A DNA stretch of 64,000 nt from Acidovorax sp. T1 (GTDB lineage Bacteria; Pseudomonadota; Gammaproteobacteria; Burkholderiales; Burkholderiaceae_C), in NCBI RefSeq assembly GCF_002176815.1, contig NZ_CP021648.1, positions 2,240,001-2,304,000 on the forward strand. Direction: 5' to 3'. A program made the position numbers and the translations under genes. Within the stretch, counting starts at the first letter, position 1, and the number at the start of each line of letters is the position of its first letter. Positions 44,328-53,099 of this stretch are shown here, piece after piece. The notes under the pieces are model-generated. The model worked only from the letters and a program-made list of their open reading frames with translations, did no database searches and had not been told where the DNA came from.

Positions 44328-45340
44328 AAAACTCTCTGATGACCACACGTTTACAAAATGCTTTTTGTCGTGTTGCTGCCTTGATTGCTATCGGCGCGGC
44401 TTCGATGAGTTGCTACGCAAGCGACGATGTAATCCCAATCGAAAAGTTTCAGCCTGCAATCACGGTGCAGTTCGCGCCAGAGCGACCAAACGGCTGGGAG
44501 TTGGAGCGGCCAATGGCGGCTTATGGCATGAATTTATTTGCTGCCAACGTGCCCTCCTACGATGGTAGGGGAAAACTGATTTCCAGTTGGTCTCCACAGC
44601 TCGGAAAAGTCTTTGACCGCCCCACCGTCATCCTCGTTCACGGTGGACATGGCGTATCCCCTGCCAACATAGACATGGCCGTCTGGCTGCGCAAAGAACT
44701 CAAGGCCAACGTCCTGATCTTGGATTCCTATTGGTCTCGTGGAAAGTCGGAGAACTGGCTCGCATGGACGGAGTACGGTGCCAACATGCGCGTGCTCGAT
44801 CTGATCGCAGCAGCGCGTTTTACGCAAAGCCAAGGCGCTGATCCGAAGAAGACCTTCGTGATCGGTGGCAGCCAAGGCGGCTGGACAGTGCTGCGAGCTT
44901 TCAGCAATCACAACCTCAGCAGTGAGGTGAAATCCTTGCTGGTCGGCGGTGCATCGCTGTACCCCAATTGCTACGTCAAGGAGTCGATCTTTGGCCGATC
45001 CCCAAGCGGCACCACTGACAAGCAGTTTGCCCCACCTCTTGGCAACTACGTCGCGCCTGTGATTGCGTTTACCGGCACGAATGACTCAGCAACGCCTTTG
45101 TCACAGTGCAATGTCGAGAAGGTGTTCAAAGGCGTTGAGAAGTGGACCAACTTTGAAGGTGCGACTCACTCGTGGGACTCACCAAGTGGCGGCATCGGCA
45201 AGCCAGGGGTAGACGGAGACTGCTCCAAGGCACTGAACAAGTACAACCAGTTTCCGGTCTGCCGCAATAACAAGTACACGGAAATCATGCGCAGCGACAT
45301 TCTTGCCTTTGTCGAACGGCACCTGCCCAGAGTGCAATAG
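44324..45340 (+). CDS. Exported alpha/beta-hydrolase 2 (dienelactone-hydrolase-like)
   Basis: 338 residues, translationally coupled to the previous gene. Signal peptide (RVAALIAIGAASMSCYA). Oxyanion HGGHGVS, nucleophile in GGSQGGWTVLR (about 188), acid in TGTNDSATPLS and His in ATHSWDSPSGG. A distant paralogue of hydrolase 1 with six or more cysteines in the C-terminal half (NVEKVFKG, DCSKALNKYNQFPVC), consistent with an oxidising compartment. Confidence 0.85.
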   Translation: MKNSLMTTRLQNAFCRVAALIAIGAASMSCYASDDVIPIEKFQPAITVQFAPERPNGWELERPMAAYGMNLFAANVPSYDGRGKLISSWSPQLGKVFDRPTVILVHGGHGVSPANIDMAVWLRKELKANVLILDSYWSRGKSENWLAWTEYGANMRVLDLIAAARFTQSQGADPKKTFVIGGSQGGWTVLRAFSNHNLSSEVKSLLVGGASLYPNCYVKESIFGRSPSGTTDKQFAPPLGNYVAPVIAFTGTNDSATPLSQCNVEKVFKGVEKWTNFEGATHSWDSPSGGIGKPGVDGDCSKALNKYNQFPVCRNNKYTEIMRSDILAFVERHLPRVQ

Positions 45341-45534
45341 TCTCAACCGTAGAAATCAGCTCAGAAATCCTGTTTCTGTGTGAGATCAACAATAACAAAA
45401 CACTCGTTCTCTACACCCTAACAAAGAGTCCGACTAGCATGCCGGGTGACCGGCAGCACTAAGGGCTGGGCCACGCAGACCATAGACCTTCGGCGTCGGT
45501 TTGCCTGCCGAAAGAACGATTTGGGAAGAGTTCA

Positions 45535-46302
45535 ATGAAGAGAATTTTCACTGCCGTTGCCCTATGGGCTCTTGCCTTCATGAGCCATGCCGAAGGTACC
45601 GTGTTCAAGGTGCCAACGCGCGATGGCGTGACCACAACGCTGTTTTGGGAACCTGCTCCAGATGCCAAAGCCACGGTGTTCCTGTTCCCTGGTGGTGCAG
45701 GAGGTTTCGGCAAGGTTGAAGCGGGCAAGGCTATGGGGCTCAACTTCCTCGTTCGCTCCGAGCCCTATTTCATCGCCAGCGGTTTCAACGTCGCCATCTT
45801 CGGCCGCCCCAGCGATTCTCAGGATCTGGACTACGCCGACCGCATCAGCGAGACGCACATGGCCGACGTGCGCAAAGTGCTGGAATTCGTAAAACGTAAG
45901 GCCGAAGTGCCGGTCTGGATGGTTGGCACCAGCCGGGGCACAATTTCAGTAACGGCCGCTGCCATCACCATGCCTGGCGAGATGGCGGGAGTGGTGCTGA
46001 CTTCCAGCGTGATCAGTTACAAAAAGCCCGGCGCCGTGCCCAAACAGGATTTGGAGCGAATCAAGGTGCCTGTGCTGGTGCTGCACCACGCCAAGGACGC
46101 CTGCACTTTGTGTCAACCGCACGAGGTGCCGGCCATCCTGCGCGGATTGAAGAACGCGCAGACCAAGAAGGAGATCATGGTCAGCGGCGGCGAGAATCCC
46201 ACGGGCAACGTCTGCGAGGCTCTGCATTGGCATGGCTTCATTGGCATGGAGCGCGAGGCGGTCGATCTGATGGCCAACTGGATCAAAGCCCCGACGAACT
46301 GA
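45535..46302 (+). CDS. Exported alpha/beta-hydrolase 3
   Basis: 255 residues; signal peptide MKRIFTAVALWALAFMSHAE. FPGGAGGFGK oxyanion segment, nucleophile in VGTSRGTIS (about 127), Asp in HHAKDACTLC and His in LHWHGF near 240. Smaller and more diverged than the two upstream hydrolases. Separated by 194 nt that contain a TTCGGC/GCCGAA hairpin but no gene. Confidence 0.82.
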   Translation: MKRIFTAVALWALAFMSHAEGTVFKVPTRDGVTTTLFWEPAPDAKATVFLFPGGAGGFGKVEAGKAMGLNFLVRSEPYFIASGFNVAIFGRPSDSQDLDYADRISETHMADVRKVLEFVKRKAEVPVWMVGTSRGTISVTAAAITMPGEMAGVVLTSSVISYKKPGAVPKQDLERIKVPVLVLHHAKDACTLCQPHEVPAILRGLKNAQTKKEIMVSGGENPTGNVCEALHWHGFIGMEREAVDLMANWIKAPTN

Positions 46303-46345
46303 AGTAGGCATTCCATCACGAGCCCCCCTGTCCATCACCCATTCG

Positions 46346-46803
46346 TTGACACGCCGCCGCGCCTTGACCGGCATGGCCGCCTTACTCGCAGGCTCGCACG
46401 CATCCATCGCGGGTAGCCAGATCGGCGACTTTGTGAAGGCGGCAATGGCCACACAGATCGGCAATGACCGCGACTCTGCAGCCCGCAAGCATGGACGGAT
46501 GTTCGGTGGGTATGGCTACCTGATCCGAACTAAAAACGCCACGCTGCCGGGCACGGCATGGGCTTCTGGCTGGGGTGGTCCGCGCACTGGCTGGTACTAC
46601 AGCAGCGACCGGATGGTTCTGGTGCTCTCTCCAGCAGAGAGGCGTGGATGCCGGATGTGTATGAGCTTGCCAAGGACTGGTCTGCCATCAAAATTGAGGC
46701 CCGAGCCCGACTAATGTACGAGGCGAACGACAAGATTTCATTGCCAGTTGTCCAACAAAGTACATCTGCATCTAACCAAATTCTGGCAACGATCTGGCAA
46801 TGA
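46346..46803 (+). pseudogene. Decayed gene, possibly beta-lactamase-fold hydrolase
   Basis: A frame from TTG 46346 begins with a twin-arginine-like signal (TRRRALTGMAALLAGSHA), then GGYGYLIRTKNATLPGTAWA and SGWGGPRTGWYYSSDRMVLV, which recalls the C-terminal Gly-Trp-Gly-Gly part of serine beta-lactamase-like esterases. The frame then breaks; another open frame runs to 46803 into the TCTGGCAA repeats. Too short for an intact enzyme. Low certainty. Confidence 0.35.
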
Positions 46804-46814
46804 GCTTCTGGCAA
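46782..46814. repeat. TCTGGCAA direct repeats, right island end
   Basis: TCTGGCAA at 46782, 46793 and 46807 (11 and 14 nt apart), matching the left-end cluster in word and spacing. Confidence 0.55.
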
Positions 46815-46819
46815 GAAAA

Positions 46820-46850
46820 AAGCACTTAGGCATTTCTGCGCTAAGTGCTT
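46820..46850 (-). terminator. Island-borne terminator behind tRNA-Lys
   Basis: AAGCACTTAG / CTAAGTGCTT stem with 11-nt loop and A-run on the left, 18 nt past the tRNA 3' end on the leftward strand. Replaces the original tRNA terminator now stranded at 41061. Confidence 0.7.
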
Positions 46851-46867
46851 GATTCATAACCAAATAT

Positions 46868-46943
46868 TGGTGGGACGTGCGGGGGTCGAACCCACGACAA
46901 ACGGATTAAAAGTCCGCTGCTCTACCAACTGAGCTAACGTCCC
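46868..46943 (-). tRNA. tRNA-Lys (UUU)
   Basis: 76 nt including encoded CCA. Acceptor GGGACGT / ACGTCCC, D-arm with AGCTCAGTTGGTAGAGC, anticodon loop CTTTTAA (TTT), T-loop GTTCGACCC. Its 3' 47 nt are duplicated at the far end of the island. Confidence 0.95.
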
Positions 46944-46985
46944 AACTTGCAGCAGAAATTTTATTAACTGCTGCAAAGCCTCGAA

Positions 46986-47819
46986 TTATAGCGTGATTTT
47001 ATCGCGCTTCTTGGTGTGGGCCGCCAGTTTATCGAGCACCCAACCAGCGGCACACTGCCCAAAGGTTGCCGTCACGGCCACGACAGAACCGTAACCGTGG
47101 CAATTCAAGGTGCCGTCGCCTTCCACTGCACATGAGGCATCGGGCGCAGCCACGGCCTCTCGGCTGAACACGCAGGTGACGCCCATCTTGCGCCCTTCCC
47201 GAGGGGCTTGATGGTGTTTGCGCAGCCGATAGCGCAACTGAGCCAGCAAGGGGTCGTGCGTTGTTGCGCTGAGATCTTCGATATCGATCTTGTGCGCATG
47301 CCGCTTGCCGCCCGCAGCACCCACGCTTACAAAGAGCGTACCCGTGTCGCGGGCCCAGGCTGCCATGGCGGTCTTGGCCTTGATCTGGTCACAGGCGTCA
47401 ACCACTGCATCCACCGGTTCTGTCAGCAGGCTGGGCCAATTTTCTGGCGTGACGAAATCCTCAATGCACAGCACCTTGCAATGGGGATTGATCAGCCCAA
47501 TGCGCTCCTGCATTGCCACCACCTTGGCCTGGCCGACAGTGGTGGTCAGTGCGTGAATTTGCCGATTGATGTTGGACTCGGCAACATGGTCCAGGTCGAT
47601 CAGGGTGATGCGCCCGACGCCGCTGCGGGCCAGGGCCTCGGCCGCCCAGGACCCCACGCCGCCAATGCCCGTCACAACGACGTGGGATTGCCGGATGCGC
47701 TGCGCGCCGGCAACACCATACAAGCGCTCCAGGCCGCCAAAACGGCGCTGCGGATCGGCATCGAAACCCGCATCGCCCTCGACCACAGCGAAAGCTGCGG
47801 GCACGATCAATGCTGTCAT
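46986..47819 (-). CDS. tcdA: tRNA threonylcarbamoyladenosine dehydratase
   Basis: 277 residues. E1/ThiF-like fold: nucleotide loop TGIGGVGSWAAEALARSG near 50, DLDHVAESNINRQ, and the C-terminal part GTLNCHGYGSVVAVTATFG. ATP-dependent cyclisation of t6A37 to ct6A in ANN-decoding tRNAs, which includes tRNA-Lys next door. Overlaps the cpoB stop by 4 nt. Confidence 0.93.
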   Translation of the reverse strand: MTALIVPAAFAVVEGDAGFDADPQRRFGGLERLYGVAGAQRIRQSHVVVTGIGGVGSWAAEALARSGVGRITLIDLDHVAESNINRQIHALTTTVGQAKVVAMQERIGLINPHCKVLCIEDFVTPENWPSLLTEPVDAVVDACDQIKAKTAMAAWARDTGTLFVSVGAAGGKRHAHKIDIEDLSATTHDPLLAQLRYRLRKHHQAPREGRKMGVTCVFSREAVAAPDASCAVEGDGTLNCHGYGSVVAVTATFGQCAAGWVLDKLAAHTKKRDKITL

Positions 47820-48598
47820 TTGAGACGCGACAAGCGCTCTTTGGCAGCCACGGCGGCCTCGGATTGCGGATAGGCCCGCAACAGATCTTCCAAGGTCTTT
47901 CGGGCCGCGCGGGTTTCCTTCAGCTCGATCTGGCAGTTGGCGATGGACAACGCGGCTTCGGGCGCACGCGCGTGGCCAGGTGAGCCTGACAACAACAGCC
48001 TGAAGTTGCCAATGGCCTCCTTGTATTCACGCGCCGCGTACTGGGCATTGCCCAGCCAGAAGCGCGCCGACGGCACATAGCCGCTACGCGGGTATTGCCG
48101 AACAAACCCGGCAAACGCCGTATTGGCCTCGGCGAATTTGCCTGACCGGAAAGTCGCCAGGGCCGCCTCGAAATCGCGTTTCTCGGCCGCATCGGCCTGA
48201 AACTCCAGTCCGTCCACCGTGACATTCACGGGCTCAAACTGGCGCAAACGCTCATCGACACCTTGCGCGATATCCTTTTGGCGCCGCTGCAGCTCTCCCA
48301 CGTCACGCAACAGCTGTTCGTTCTGTCCGCGCAATTTGGCTTGCTCCACGCGCAGCGCTTCAATCTGGGTCTGCAGGTCCAGCAATCCACGCCTCAGCTG
48401 CGAACTTTCATCAGCCGATTTGCGAATATCCTCCGCAGACCGCTGCTGCAGCGCGTCCGCCCGCTGCCGCAATTCCAGGATGGCACGCCGTGCCTCATCG
48501 TCCTCAAACAGCGCAGCGTGGCCGGTGGAAACAAAGGCGCCCGACAGAACCAGCGCCAGCAGCGCCCTGGCGGGCGTGGGAAGCGTTGTTGTGCGCAT
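47816..48598 (-). CDS. cpoB: Cell division coordinator CpoB (YbgF)
   Basis: 260 residues from ATG 48598, overlapping the pal stop (ATGA). Signal peptide, N-terminal coiled coil (about 35-115, heptad-rich RQRADALQQRSAEDIRKS) that trimerises, and C-terminal TPR repeats (about 140-255: FRSGKFAEANTAFAGFVRQY). Periplasmic; couples Tol-Pal action with PBP1B during constriction. Confidence 0.93.
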   Translation of the reverse strand: MRTTTLPTPARALLALVLSGAFVSTGHAALFEDDEARRAILELRQRADALQQRSAEDIRKSADESSQLRRGLLDLQTQIEALRVEQAKLRGQNEQLLRDVGELQRRQKDIAQGVDERLRQFEPVNVTVDGLEFQADAAEKRDFEAALATFRSGKFAEANTAFAGFVRQYPRSGYVPSARFWLGNAQYAAREYKEAIGNFRLLLSGSPGHARAPEAALSIANCQIELKETRAARKTLEDLLRAYPQSEAAVAAKERLSRLK

Positions 48599-49137
48599 CA
48601 ACGGTAGGACAGTTCAGCACGGCGGTTTTGCGCGTGCACATCTTCACTGCCACCCTGGGCTGCCGGCTTCTCCTTGCCGAAGCTCACGGCTTCCACCTGG
48701 GCGTCAGAAACACCCAGCAAGCCAAGCGAGCGACGAACGGCTTCGGCCCGCTTTTGGCCCAGGGCCAGGTTGTACTCGCGGCCACCACGCTCGTCGGTGT
48801 GACCTTCCACCATGACCTTGCGGTTGCCGCTGGACTTGATGAAGCGGGCATGGGCTTCGATCAGCGACTGGAATTCTGGCTTGATGACATAGCTGTCGTA
48901 ATCAAAATAGACCAGACGGCTGACACCGACCGGGCCGGCCGCGTCACGTCCGGATTGCCCCAGATTGACACCGGCCACACCGCTCTGCCCGGCATTGCCG
49001 GAATTGGCTCCGCCATTGGCGCCTGTGGTGGGGATTGCCGATTTGTCTTCCACCGGAACGTCGTCCAGCTTGACGCCCGAACTGCACCCCGCCATGAGGG
49101 CAGCAACGGTGATGGCGAGGGAAATGCGTTTGATCAT
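48598..49137 (-). CDS. pal: Peptidoglycan-associated lipoprotein Pal
   Basis: 179 residues from ATG 49137 with AGGAGA upstream. Lipobox LMAGC (Cys17) followed by a G/N/S-rich linker, then the OmpA-like domain (about 65-178) with VYFDYDSYVIKPEF and EGHTDERGGREYNLALGQKR binding peptidoglycan. Outer-membrane lipoprotein; partner of TolB. Confidence 0.96.
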   Translation of the reverse strand: MIKRISLAITVAALMAGCSSGVKLDDVPVEDKSAIPTTGANGGANSGNAGQSGVAGVNLGQSGRDAAGPVGVSRLVYFDYDSYVIKPEFQSLIEAHARFIKSSGNRKVMVEGHTDERGGREYNLALGQKRAEAVRRSLGLLGVSDAQVEAVSFGKEKPAAQGGSEDVHAQNRRAELSYR

Positions 49138-49178
49138 CCAAAATTCTCCTGGGCTGGGTATAAAAAATATGTGAAGGT

Positions 49179-50498
49179 TCACTGTTTCTGAAACGGACCC
49201 CAATCGGGCTCGCGAATATCGCCGCCCTGCCCAGCAAGGCGCGCCTTGATTTTCCCGTCCAGGGTCGTGGTCATGAGGGCTTCGCGGCCTTGCTGCTGCG
49301 TTGCATAAACGATCAAGCGGCTGTTCGGGGCGAAGCTGGGGTTTTCATCGGCGCTGGTGTCGGTAATGGCCGAAACCGCTCCCGATGACAGATCCATCAC
49401 ATGCAGCTTGAACGCCCCGCTGACGCGCGAGATGTAGGCCAACCAGCGACCATCCGGACTAATGCTGGGCGAGATGTTGTAGGTGCCCGTGAAGGTGACG
49501 CGCTCGGCGTTGCCGCCAGTGGCAGGCACCTTGTAGACCTGGGGGGCGCCGCCGCGGTCACTCACAAAATAAATGCTGCGGCCGTCGCTGGAATACACCG
49601 GCTCGGTGTCGATGCCCGCACTTTGCATCAATCGGCGCGGCTCGCCACCGTTGGCGTCAATGGTGTAGAGCTGCGAGGCCCCGTCCCGGCTCAGGGTCAC
49701 GGCCAGCGTGCGGCCATCCGGCGCCCATGCGGGCGCGCTGTTGGAGCCACGGAAATTGGCGATGAGCCGGCGCCGCCCCGTTGCCACGTCGTGCACATAC
49801 ACCACGGGCTTGCGCGACTCGAACGACACATAGGCAATCTGCCCGCCATTGGGCGACCAGGCCGGTGAAATGATGGGCTCGGGGCTGGACAAGGCAGACT
49901 GCGCGTTTTCGCCATCGGCATCTGCCACCCAAAGGCTGTAGCGCGTGCCCGTCTTGGTGACATACACAATGCGCGTCGAGAAAACACCGCGCTCGCCGGT
50001 CAGTTTTTCGTAGATGAAGTCGGCAATGCGGTGCGCCACCAGGCGCAGATCGCCTTGGGTCACCACAAAACTCTGGCCACCCAGGTCTTGCCCGCGCACC
50101 ACATCCCACAGACGAAAGCGCACATCAAAGCGCCCATCGGCCAGACGCGTCACGCTTCCAGTAGCAAGCGAATCAGCGCTTTTTTGCCGCCACAGCGCCA
50201 CATCGGGGCGCGAGGTTTCATCGAGCGCAGAGCCCGATGCATCCACAGCGCGAAATTGCCCGCTGCGCTCCAGGTCGGCCTGAACGATGGCGGCGATTTT
50301 CTGGGGGGACTGCGCCTCGCCGCGAAAGGGGGCAATGGCGATGGGCAACTGGGTCAGCCCAACGCCCGTGACCTCGACGCGAAATTGCGCCAGGGCGGGC
50401 AGTGCGGGGGTGGAGATCAGCGCGGCCAGCAAGCTGCGGCGCAGGGGTTGCGGCAGGGCCGCAGCAAGGAGGGTGGTAGGAGTTCGATCAGTGGTCAT
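49179..50498 (-). CDS. tolB: Tol-Pal system periplasmic protein TolB
   Basis: 439 residues from ATG 50498. Long signal peptide (about 1-43), N-terminal TolB domain (about 45-165), then six-bladed propeller with repeated PAWSPNGGQIAYVSFE, APAWAPDGRTLAVTLS, EPVYSSDGRSIYFVSD, SPSISPDGRWLAYISR and NPSFAPNSRLIVYATQ. First gene of a tolB-pal-cpoB-tcdA transcript. tolQRA are not upstream: the divergent msbA starts 120 nt away. Confidence 0.95.
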   Translation of the reverse strand: MTTDRTPTTLLAAALPQPLRRSLLAALISTPALPALAQFRVEVTGVGLTQLPIAIAPFRGEAQSPQKIAAIVQADLERSGQFRAVDASGSALDETSRPDVALWRQKSADSLATGSVTRLADGRFDVRFRLWDVVRGQDLGGQSFVVTQGDLRLVAHRIADFIYEKLTGERGVFSTRIVYVTKTGTRYSLWVADADGENAQSALSSPEPIISPAWSPNGGQIAYVSFESRKPVVYVHDVATGRRRLIANFRGSNSAPAWAPDGRTLAVTLSRDGASQLYTIDANGGEPRRLMQSAGIDTEPVYSSDGRSIYFVSDRGGAPQVYKVPATGGNAERVTFTGTYNISPSISPDGRWLAYISRVSGAFKLHVMDLSSGAVSAITDTSADENPSFAPNSRLIVYATQQQGREALMTTTLDGKIKARLAGQGGDIREPDWGPFQKQ

Positions 50499-50617
50499 TG
50501 GCAGCCAGCGGAAACCGAGCGAAAGCCGGTGGACAGGCGTGAATGTTACACACCATCCGTGCACCCCTGTGACAAACTGTGCAATGGGCACGCAGCGAAA
50601 CGTAGAATCCGCCCCAC

Positions 50618-52405
50618 ATGCACGCCACCGATACGAACGCCCAGGCGGCTTCCGCCGCGCCGTCATCCCCGCCCAGCCTGCGCGCCCGCCTGGCGCGACT
50701 CTCGGCCTATTTCGGCCACCATCGCCTCGCCTGGGTCGTTGCCATCGTGGCGACCCTGGTGGGCGCCGCCACCGAGCCGCTCATTCCCGCGTTGCTGCAA
50801 CCGCTGCTCGATCGCGGCTTCACCCAGGGCACGCTGCAGCTGTGGATGGTGCCGGTGGCCATTCTGGGCGTTTTTTTGGTGCGCGGAATGGCCCAGTTCG
50901 TGGCCCAGTATGCGCTGGCACGCATTGCCAACGAAGGCATGCTGGCGCTGCGGCAAGCGCTGTTCGATCGCGTATTGGCAGCGGAAATGGCCCTTTTCAG
51001 CCGCCAATCGGCCAGCGCGCTGTCCAACACCGTGGTGTACGAGGTGCAGACAGGCTCCACCCTGCTGGTGCAGGCATTGATGGGTTTGTCGCGCGACGGC
51101 TTCACGCTCATTGCCTTGCTGGGCTATCTGCTTTTCCTGAACTGGCAGCTCACGCTGATCGTGGCCGTGGTGGTGCCCGGCGTCGCGTGGATCATGAAGA
51201 CCCTGTCCCGGCGCCTGTACAGCCTGACCAAAAGCAGCCAGCAGGCAACGGACGAACTGGCCTATGTGGTGGAAGAAAACGTATTGGCGCATCGCATGGT
51301 GCGCCTGCATGGGGCACAAGCCGGTCAGGCCGAGCGCTTTGGCAGCCTGAGCCGGAACCTGCGTCGCCTGGCCATCAAATCGACCATCGCATCGTCATCC
51401 ATGACGCCCCTGACCCAGTTGCTGGCCGCTGCCGCCCTGTCGACGGTGATCTGCATCGCCCTGTGGCAAAACCGGGGCGCGGTGGACACGCGGGATGTGA
51501 CGGTGGGCGGCTTTGTCGCGTTCATCACGGCCATGCTCATGCTGATTGCCCCCATCCGCCGGCTGGCCGATGTAGCCAACCCGATCACCCGGGGCCTGGC
51601 GGCGCTGGAGCGTGGGCTTGCACTGCTCAACGATGCGGCTGCAGAAACCGGCGGCCAATACACCACCGAGCGGGCGCAAGGCGCCCTGACCTTGCAGGAC
51701 GTGACGGTGTCCTTCGGCCCGGAGCACGCACCCGCCCTGGACCGCGTGAGCCTGTCCGTTCAACCGGGCGAAATCGTGGCCCTGGTGGGCCCGTCGGGCG
51801 CGGGCAAGACCACCCTGGTGAACCTGCTGCCCCGTTTCGTGAGCCCCTCGTCGGGCCAGATCCTGCTGGACGGCCACCCCCTGGACGAATGGCGCCTCGA
51901 TGCGTTGCGCTCGCAATTCGCCATGGTCAGCCAGGATGTGGTGATGTTCAACGACACCATCGCCGCCAACGTGGCCTTGGGCAGCAGCGTGGATGAGCAA
52001 CGGGTGCACGCGTGCCTGGCGGCTGCGAATCTGACAGAACATGTGGCCGCCCTCCCCCTGGGCATCCACACGGTGGTGGGGCACAACGCCACGCAGCTTT
52101 CGGGTGGACAGCGCCAGCGCCTGGCCATCGCACGGGCCCTGTACAAGGATGCGCCCATCCTCATCCTGGACGAAGCCACCTCCGCGCTGGACACCGAATC
52201 AGAGCGGTTGGTGCAGGATGCCCTGCAACGGCTCATGCACGGCCGCACCACGCTGGTCATTGCGCACCGCCTGTCCACCATCGAACACGCCGACCGCGTG
52301 GTGGTGATGGAGCGGGGCCGCGTAGTGGAACAAGGCACGCACAGCGCCTTGCTGGCCAGCGGCGGGCTGTATGCCCGCCTGCAAAATCGCCCTGCCGCTG
52401 GTTAG
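50618..52405 (+). CDS. msbA: Lipid A export ABC transporter MsbA
   Basis: 595 residues: six-helix exporter domain (about 30-330), then ATPase with Walker A GPSGAGKTTL near 390, signature [11 protein letters not shown] near 497 and Walker [14 protein letters not shown]-loop IAHRLST. Flips lipid A-core across the inner membrane. Alone, without lpxK beside it. Confidence 0.9.
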   Translation: MHATDTNAQAASAAPSSPPSLRARLARLSAYFGHHRLAWVVAIVATLVGAATEPLIPALLQPLLDRGFTQGTLQLWMVPVAILGVFLVRGMAQFVAQYALARIANEGMLALRQALFDRVLAAEMALFSRQSASALSNTVVYEVQTGSTLLVQALMGLSRDGFTLIALLGYLLFLNWQLTLIVAVVVPGVAWIMKTLSRRLYSLTKSSQQATDELAYVVEENVLAHRMVRLHGAQAGQAERFGSLSRNLRRLAIKSTIASSSMTPLTQLLAAAALSTVICIALWQNRGAVDTRDVTVGGFVAFITAMLMLIAPIRRLADVANPITRGLAALERGLALLNDAAAETGGQYTTERAQGALTLQDVTVSFGPEHAPALDRVSLSVQPGEIVALVGPSGAGKTTLVNLLPRFVSPSSGQILLDGHPLDEWRLDALRSQFAMVSQDVVMFNDTIAANVALGSSVDEQRVHACLAAANLTEHVAALPLGIHTVVGHNATQLSGGQRQRLAIARALYKDAPILILDEATSALDTESERLVQDALQRLMHGRTTLVIAHRLSTIEHADRVVVMERGRVVEQGTHSALLASGGLYARLQNRPAAG

Positions 52406-52427
52406 GGCCTGCGCCCTGCACCGTCGG

Positions 52428-53099
52428 CTACCACTTGCCGCGGTTGGGCTGGCGGCGGCGAATGGCGGCGGCAATGGTTTCTGCCGTCTCCTTGCGACTG
52501 ACCCGCAGCGCAAAATCGCTGGCGCTCAGCCCCAGCTGGTTTTTCAGTGAAGGATCGGCCCCTTCGTCCAGCAACAGCTGCACGGCATCGCTCGTGCCAT
52601 ATTGCGCCGCCATCATCAAGGGCGTGGTGCCGTTGGGCGACGCCGCGTCGATGTAGGCATGGTTCTCCAGCAACAGGGCGATGATGCGCGCGTGCTCGGG
52701 CATGGTGCCCGAGGCGGCATAGTGCAAAGGCGTCCAGCCCGGCTTGTTCACATCGGCATCCCGCGCAATCAAGGCCTTGACGACCTCGACGTGGCCCTTG
52801 ATGGCGGCCAGCATGAGCGGGCTTTCGTCCTGCGCGTTGCGTGCTTCCACATCCAGCTGCCGCGCGCCCATGAGTGCGTCAAAGGCCTTGCGGGAATCGA
52901 GCTGCAGCGCCAACGTTAGCCCAACCTGCCCCTTGGGATCGCGCGTGTTCGGGTCAAAACCGCGCCGCAGCAGCGCTGCAATCGCGGCGCCATCATCGCG
53001 CCGGATGGCGGTGAAAAAGTCGTCGTAGGAGCCGGCGTGCGCCACCGCGCTCGCTGCCACCAGCGCCAGGGCCACCACGGAACGGCGTTGCAGGCTCAT
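52428..53099 (-). CDS. Exported ankyrin-repeat protein
   Basis: 223 residues; ATG overlaps the tatD stop (ATGA). Signal peptide ([13 protein letters not shown]), then four to five ankyrin repeats: [51 protein letters not shown] with tail [11 protein letters not shown]. Periplasmic protein-protein interaction module; partner unknown. Confidence 0.9.
   Translation of the reverse strand: MSLQRRSVVALALVAASAVAHAGSYDDFFTAIRRDDGAAIAALLRRGFDPNTRDPKGQVGLTLALQLDSRKAFDALMGARQLDVEARNAQDESPLMLAAIKGHVEVVKALIARDADVNKPGWTPLHYAASGTMPEHARIIALLLENHAYIDAASPNGTTPLMMAAQYGTSDAVQLLLDEGADPSLKNQLGLSASDFALRVSRKETAETIAAAIRRRQPNRGKW

Larger units (their letters stand above)
41114..46914. mobile_element. tRNA-Lys genomic island, 5.8 kb, degenerate
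   Basis: Bounded by exact 47-bp direct repeats equal to the 3' end of tRNA-Lys including CCA (41114-41160 and 46868-46914). Inside: integrase remnant, chimeric ICE-like remnant, FtsZ-like protein, XRE regulator, three exported hydrolases, decayed hydrolase; base composition is lower in GC than the flanks. The integrase is broken, so the island is probably fixed. Confidence 0.9.
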
